A DNA stretch of 17,956 bases from JBMORO01 sp049322295 (GTDB taxonomy: Bacteria; Patescibacteriota; Minisyncoccia; RBG-13-40-8-A). Under the pieces are notes generated by a model. It did not search any database. It was not told the origin of the DNA and saw only the letters and a list, made by a program, of their open reading frames with translations. The DNA lies in NCBI GenBank assembly GCA_049322295.1, contig JBMORO010000008.1:1-17956 (forward strand), written 5' to 3'. The translations under genes were made by a program, and so were the position numbers. Positions 15,041 through 17,956 of this stretch are shown here, piece after piece (the first letter of the stretch is position 1; the number at the start of each line of letters is the position of its first letter).

Positions 15041-15532
15041 GCTGTTTTCTTTTAATTTTGCCCTTACAAGCTCGAAAATTACATTGTACATTCTTTTGGC
15101 AATTTTGTGGTCAGGAATTTTGGAATTGACAATCACCACCGGCGTATCGTATTTCTTTCTGTGTTCTCTTTTCCACCATTTTGAACTCTTTACTTCGATA
15201 TCAATCTTTTCTCCTCTTAACTCTGCTGGAAACAACAATCTAATCCAAATATCTTTTCCTGGTTCACCTTTGTTGTTCTTCAAATCCCTCTCAGTATTAT
15301 ATCTGCCTGCATGAAACTCTATATTTGTTAATCCTTTTAACCCCAACTTGCCTTTCTCTACTTTCTCCCTTATCAAAATTCTAAGGGAAGTTTCAACAAT
15401 CTCGAAAGCTCTTCGTTCATCTTCTCTGCCTTTCCAATCTGAAAGGATTTTTCTGGCTTGCTCAGGACTTACCTCATACTTAACTGGCGCCAGTTTCTTT
15501 TTCTTTCCAAAAAAACGGGCGAATATTTTCAT
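15032..15532 (-). CDS. Orphan protein, possible PD-(D/E)XK nuclease-like fold (166 aa)
   Basis: No family is recognised with confidence. Residues 94-115 run D94-IWIRLLFP...KIDIE113-V-K115-SS, which has the order D...E-x-K of the PD-(D/E)XK nuclease fold. A helix with E44/E47 precedes it and a beta strand (TPVVIVNSK) follows. This is motif-level inference only. The N-terminus is very basic (KIFARFFGKKKK). The gene has a near-perfect promoter (15570-15599), AAAGGAGG 6 nt before the ATG, and a terminator overlapping its stop codon. It thus shares the expression layout of the genes at 6786, 7146, 7672 and 11570. It sits between groES and an unrelated gene and is probably acquired. Confidence 0.75.
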   Translation of the reverse strand: MKIFARFFGKKKKLAPVKYEVSPEQARKILSDWKGREDERRAFEIVETSLRILIREKVEKGKLGLKGLTNIEFHAGRYNTERDLKNNKGEPGKDIWIRLLFPAELRGEKIDIEVKSSKWWKREHRKKYDTPVVIVNSKIPDHKIAKRMYNVIFELVRAKLKENSGL

Positions 15533-15569
15533 TTTCCCTCCTTTATTTTTTATTCTAAAATGAGCTTTT

Positions 15570-15599
15570 ATTATAATATGAGTTTTAATTTTCTGTCAA
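15570..15599 (-). promoter_or_regulatory. Near-consensus promoter of the 166-aa gene
   Basis: Minus strand TTGACA (15594-15599), 18-nt spacer, TATAAT (15570-15575). The -10 contains the stop codon of the upstream nucleotidyltransferase-like gene. Confidence 0.8.
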
Positions 15600-16560
15600 A
15601 TTGTTCTTGAAAGAAATTTCTTTTGTCGTTTTCGTGAAATTTTAACATTTTATCAGAAACAACAACAGCAGTAGGAACTTCGTGCTGGGTTAATTTGTGG
15701 CTGATTCTCTTTTTTTGGAGAAATCTCGTTATTTTCTCTATCAGATTGCCAAACCATCCTTTTAGAATTTTCTCTAAAAAATCTTTAACTGAGGACAAAA
15801 ATTCATTTTTTTTAAATTCTGGATGATGGTAGTTAAAAAATTTTCCGAAATTGACTAAATAATTTCTATTCCAAAGATTTTTAAAAATAAAATCTCGATA
15901 CATCTGTCCCTGATAATAAACTGGCTTTAACTGACTAATCCAATTAGCTAAATAAATATCGTAAGGCTTTATACTAATAGTTTCAAGATTCAAAGATTCA
16001 TCGGTAATATAAAAACTCAAACAGATTTTCCCAGCAATCTTCTTCTTGTGCCGCCACTCGCCCATCAACCAGACCAAAAGGGTTACCAAGAATCTAGTCA
16101 GCCAAATTCTGCCTTTTTTAATTATTATAAAAAAATCAATATCCGCCTCTTCTTTAGAATTATCAATAGCCAAACTGTTACAGACAGCAATCATTCTAAC
16201 AAAGGGACAAACCTGAAGAACTCTTAATATTTTATAAACCTTTTTCCAGCGGGGAGCAGCGATTTTCTGACGTTCTATTCTTTGCTCGTATAAATGCTGC
16301 CTCCCTTTTAAAAAATAAAATCCATTTTTTTCGCCAATAAATTTCTGAAGGGGTTTATTTTTTAAAGTTTTTAAAACATCAAAAAGAGAAATACTACCCA
16401 GGGGTTCTAATTGGATATTTTGGCCAGATTCAGTAAGAGCAACAACATGTAAGGGATTTATTAAATATTTAAAAACCTCAAATCCAGTTAAAGGATAATC
16501 CAAAATATCATAATAAATAATCGTGGCTAAAATAGATTTTTCTAAAAGATTTAGATCCAT
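15571..16560 (-). CDS. Nucleotidyltransferase-like protein
   Basis: In this 329-aa protein, residues 123-147 resemble the active-site strand-turn of Pol-beta-type nucleotidyltransferases: MIAVCNSLAIDNSKEEADID, then FFIII, with the metal-binding pair D140/D142. The usual G-S before the loop is replaced by C127-N-S, so activity is uncertain. The N-terminal 100 residues (LLEKSILATIIYYDILDYPL...) look like a winged-helix domain. The region at 153-167 is hydrophobic, but this is probably the fold's core rather than a true membrane segment. The family is common in Patescibacteria as a protein of unknown substrate. It lies 82 nt downstream of the RAYT gene on the same strand, across REP palindromes. 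No Shine-Dalgarno is seen before ATG 16560. Confidence 0.75.
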   Translation of the reverse strand: MDLNLLEKSILATIIYYDILDYPLTGFEVFKYLINPLHVVALTESGQNIQLEPLGSISLFDVLKTLKNKPLQKFIGEKNGFYFLKGRQHLYEQRIERQKIAAPRWKKVYKILRVLQVCPFVRMIAVCNSLAIDNSKEEADIDFFIIIKKGRIWLTRFLVTLLVWLMGEWRHKKKIAGKICLSFYITDESLNLETISIKPYDIYLANWISQLKPVYYQGQMYRDFIFKNLWNRNYLVNFGKFFNYHHPEFKKNEFLSSVKDFLEKILKGWFGNLIEKITRFLQKKRISHKLTQHEVPTAVVVSDKMLKFHENDKRNFFQEQFDRKLKLIL

Positions 16561-16586
16561 AATTCTATTCTCAATAAATAAATTTT

Positions 16587-16644
16587 AGATTTTCGGAGGT
16601 CTTTTCGGAGGTCTTCTTTTCGGAGGTCTCACCTCCGAAAATCT
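16587..16644. repeat. REP cluster: three direct and one inverted arm
   Basis: TTTTCGGAGGTCT occurs three times in a row (from about 16590, 16602 and 16617) followed by the inverted arm ACCTCCGAAAATCT (16631-16644). The last pair forms TTTTCGGAGGT-CTC-ACCTCCGAAAA. It overlaps the RAYT stop codon by two bases. Confidence 0.85.
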
Positions 16645-17341
16645 ATTTCTCAATAATTTCTTCCCGAATAGTGTTTATATCGAAATCTTTCAACCATTTT
16701 TTGAAATCTAATTTATATTTTTGCGAACCACCCCAAATATCAGTTAAAAATTTAATTGAAATAACTGATGGAAAATTTTTCTTGCCAATATAATCCAAAT
16801 GGCTCGACCACCGGTAAGAATCTAAAAATTCTTCTGCCTTTTTAATATTTTTAATTCCCATTTCTTTCCAATCCGACATTATTAATTCTAAAGGATTTGA
16901 ATGAACATAATAAGGAATATAATAAAAATGCGAGTCCTTATCGATCAAAACTGATTTAAAGCACCCTTGAAATAATGGCCCCACTCTCTTATTTATTTTA
17001 TTAAAATACATGGTGTAACCAGTATCTAATTTCCGCATAAATTTTGTAATTCCATTATCCTTCTCTTGTCTTAGTAACAAATGGTAGTGATTCGGCATTA
17101 AACAAAAACTCAATATTTCTACCAATAATTCTCTTTTTCTTACTTTTAGATTCTGCGCTCTATTTTCGGAGGTAAGACCTCCGAAAATATAATACTTGCC
17201 TGCTGGGACTATGTCGTTAAATTCGAAAAGGTCATGGATAAAACGAAAATAATCTTCATCTTTTAAAAAGATCTTTCTCTTCTCTACTCCACGATTGTAA
17301 ATGTGGTAAATCTCATTGTTTTCAAATTGTGGTTTTTTCAT
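16643..17341 (-). CDS. REP-associated tyrosine transposase (RAYT, Y1/HUH family)
   Basis: The 232-aa single-strand-DNA endonuclease is of the IS200-like Y1 superfamily. The HUH motif is H85-Y-H87 in MPNHYHLLL. The probable catalytic tyrosine is Y145 in YYVHSNP, where the family has YIHxNP. The N-terminus (NEIYHIYNRGVEKRKIF) and GPLFQGCFKSVLID are typical of RAYTs. These enzymes bind and nick REP palindromes and are thought to spread them. Matching palindromes lie just downstream (16587-16644), just upstream (17377-17407) and inside the gene (17161-17189, encoding about residues 52-61, FGGLTSENR). The frame is intact despite the internal copy. A TATACT lies 9 nt before the ATG within a GCATA-GAG-TATGC palindrome that could be an operator. 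No Shine-Dalgarno is seen. Confidence 0.92.
   Translation of the reverse strand: MKKPQFENNEIYHIYNRGVEKRKIFLKDEDYFRFIHDLFEFNDIVPAGKYYIFGGLTSENRAQNLKVRKRELLVEILSFCLMPNHYHLLLRQEKDNGITKFMRKLDTGYTMYFNKINKRVGPLFQGCFKSVLIDKDSHFYYIPYYVHSNPLELIMSDWKEMGIKNIKKAEEFLDSYRWSSHLDYIGKKNFPSVISIKFLTDIWGGSQKYKLDFKKWLKDFDINTIREEIIEK
17161..17189. repeat. REP palindrome inside the RAYT gene
   Basis: TATTTTCGGAGGT (17161-17173), loop AAG, ACCTCCGAAAATA (17177-17189): a perfect 13-bp stem, inserted or kept in frame within the transposase coding sequence. Confidence 0.9.
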
Positions 17342-17353
17342 ATTAATTTTAGT

Positions 17354-17370
17354 ATAGCATACTCTATGCA
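17354..17370 (-). promoter_or_regulatory. Putative -10 and operator of the RAYT gene
   Basis: On the minus strand GCATA-GAG-TATGC (5-bp arms) abuts TATACT, which lies 9 nt upstream of the ATG. It may bind a repressor or the transposase itself. Weak evidence. Confidence 0.35.
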
Positions 17371-17376
17371 GAATTT

Positions 17377-17407
17377 AAATTTTCGGAGGTCTCACCTCCG
17401 AAAATTT
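17377..17407. repeat. REP palindrome upstream of the RAYT gene
   Basis: AAATTTTCGGAGGT (17377-17390), loop CTC, ACCTCCGAAAATTT (17394-17407): a perfect 14-bp stem with the same core as the copies at 16587-16644 and 17161-17189. Bases 17408-17465 hold a short GC-rich patch and AT-rich spacer with nothing assignable. Confidence 0.9.
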
Positions 17408-17465
17408 CGCGAACCGTCAATTGGCAATCGCTACGGGGGGCTGTTCATTTTATGATTATGATTAT

Positions 17466-17494
17466 TTGATTTCATAATTATATTCTGATACAAT
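17466..17494 (+). promoter_or_regulatory. Promoter of the 44-aa gene and holin-like gene
   Basis: TTGATT (17466-17471), 17-nt spacer, TACAAT (17489-17494), then 7 nt to the ATG at 17502. The transcript would be leaderless or nearly so. Confidence 0.6.
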
Positions 17495-17501
17495 ATATTT
17501 A

Positions 17502-17636
17502 ATGAAAAGGATTGATGAATTGCTGGAAAACATGGAAAAGAAAATCGAGCGGCGGGAGAAGAGGAGAAAGCCGAAGATGAAAGTTTCGGGAAAACGAGTT
17601 TTTCAACTAAAACAAATTAAACAGCGATCCAAATAA
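17502..17636 (+). CDS. Small basic protein (44 aa), unknown function
   Basis: ATG 17502 to TAA 17634-17636. The protein runs MKRIDELLENMEKKIERREK, then a Lys/Arg-rich centre and the ending MKVSGKRVFQLKQIKQRSK. It is strongly positive, with a helical N-terminus, and could bind nucleic acid. No named family is claimed. Support for a real gene comes from a good promoter 7 nt upstream and a downstream same-strand gene only 5 nt away, suggesting a two-gene operon. The KVSGK.VFQL ending looks like a recurring motif of small Patescibacteria proteins (from memory, not checked). Confidence 0.65.
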   Translation: MKRIDELLENMEKKIERREKRRKPKMKVSGKRVFQLKQIKQRSK

Positions 17637-17641
17637 TTAAT

Positions 17642-17956
17642 ATGAGATTTATTTTTAAACTTATTTTACAAATATTAGCCAATGCTTTAGGTATTTTTGT
17701 GGCTGTTTATTTTATAGACCAAATAATATTTACTGGTAATTGGTTAGATTATTTAATTGTTGGAGCAATCTTGGCTGTGGCTAATTTGATAATTAGACCA
17801 ATTTTAAAAGTCATCACCGCCCCTTTAATTTTTATAACTCTGGGTCTTTTTGTGATAGTAATTAATGTGATAATACTTTTTGGCGTGGATTGGTTTGTTG
17901 AGGAGCTAATTATTACTAATCTCTGGGGTTATCTTTGGGGCTCAATTATTATCTCA
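17642..17956 (+). CDS. Holin-superfamily-IV (YvlD-like) membrane protein, cut by window edge
   Basis: ATG 17642 opens a frame that runs off the window at 105 codons. The product is very hydrophobic, with about four membrane segments: ILANALGIFVAVYFI, YLIVGAILAVANLII, FITLGLFVIVINVIILF and the start of a last one. The motif NLIIRPILKVITAPLIFITLGLF is typical of the small phage-holin family 4 / YvlD group, found in many bacteria as a membrane protein of unknown role and not necessarily phage-derived. It follows the 44-aa gene by 5 nt. No strong Shine-Dalgarno is seen. Confidence 0.88.
   Translation, partial: MRFIFKLILQILANALGIFVAVYFIDQIIFTGNWLDYLIVGAILAVANLIIRPILKVITAPLIFITLGLFVIVINVIILFGVDWFVEELIITNLWGYLWGSIIIS

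Noticed and set aside
17408..17455. GC-rich patch resembling the 3' part of R (TACGGGGG and CTGTT-like words)
   Set aside because: Only a short, gapped similarity and no hairpins or core site, so it is not supportable as a third R element.

Overview
The window is AT-rich, gene-dense bacterial DNA with the look of a Candidate Phyla Radiation (Patescibacteria) chromosome. It has short intergenic gaps, many small proteins of unknown function, a Gmad2-GerMN envelope protein, a LemA/HtpX pair, an S23 four-helix protein, a superfamily IV holin-like membrane protein and a lone REP-associated transposase. This placement is inferred from gene content; no rRNA is present to fix the lineage. UGA acts as stop in several genes (murD, the C39-like protein, the 166-aa orphan) and no conserved gene carries an in-frame UGA except one decayed S23 gene, so the standard bacterial code is used.

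Layout. On the left (minus strand) are a cupin cut by the window edge and a Gmad2-GerMN protein. Positions 1349-3634 (plus strand) are the most unusual part: a tRNA-Asn gene, then two single-gene units (pyrB, then a metallo-beta-lactamase-fold hydrolase). Both units start with a related leader (L), end with a 177-bp, about 95% identical, hairpin-rich element (R), and are separated by copies of the tRNA 3' end CGGAGCCA. A strong terminator follows directly after the last copy. The simplest reading is that two gene cassettes were inserted between a tRNA and its own terminator. From 3700 to 6664 (minus) is the replication/transcription pair dnaG-rpoD.

From 6766 to 7896 are three small minus-strand genes of the same build: strong Shine-Dalgarno in an AAAAGGAGG leader, and in two of them a terminator hairpin holding the stop codon. 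One is a C39-like cysteine peptidase domain. Then come tRNA-Ser(GGA), two small unknown genes, murD and htpX. htpX and lemA, normally neighbours, are separated by an S23 pseudogene and another strong-SD orphan gene. Next are groEL-groES with a clear sigma-70-type promoter, a fifth strong-SD orphan gene (possible nuclease fold), a nucleotidyltransferase-like protein and a RAYT transposase with its REP palindromes, one of them inside its own coding sequence. The right end (plus strand) has a 44-aa basic protein and a holin-like protein cut by the window edge.

Overall, housekeeping modules (dnaG-rpoD, murD, htpX/lemA, groESL) lack clear Shine-Dalgarno sequences, and several genes appear nearly leaderless. 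The interspersed orphan genes have consensus promoters, strong SDs and their own terminators, which suggests they are self-contained acquired expression units.
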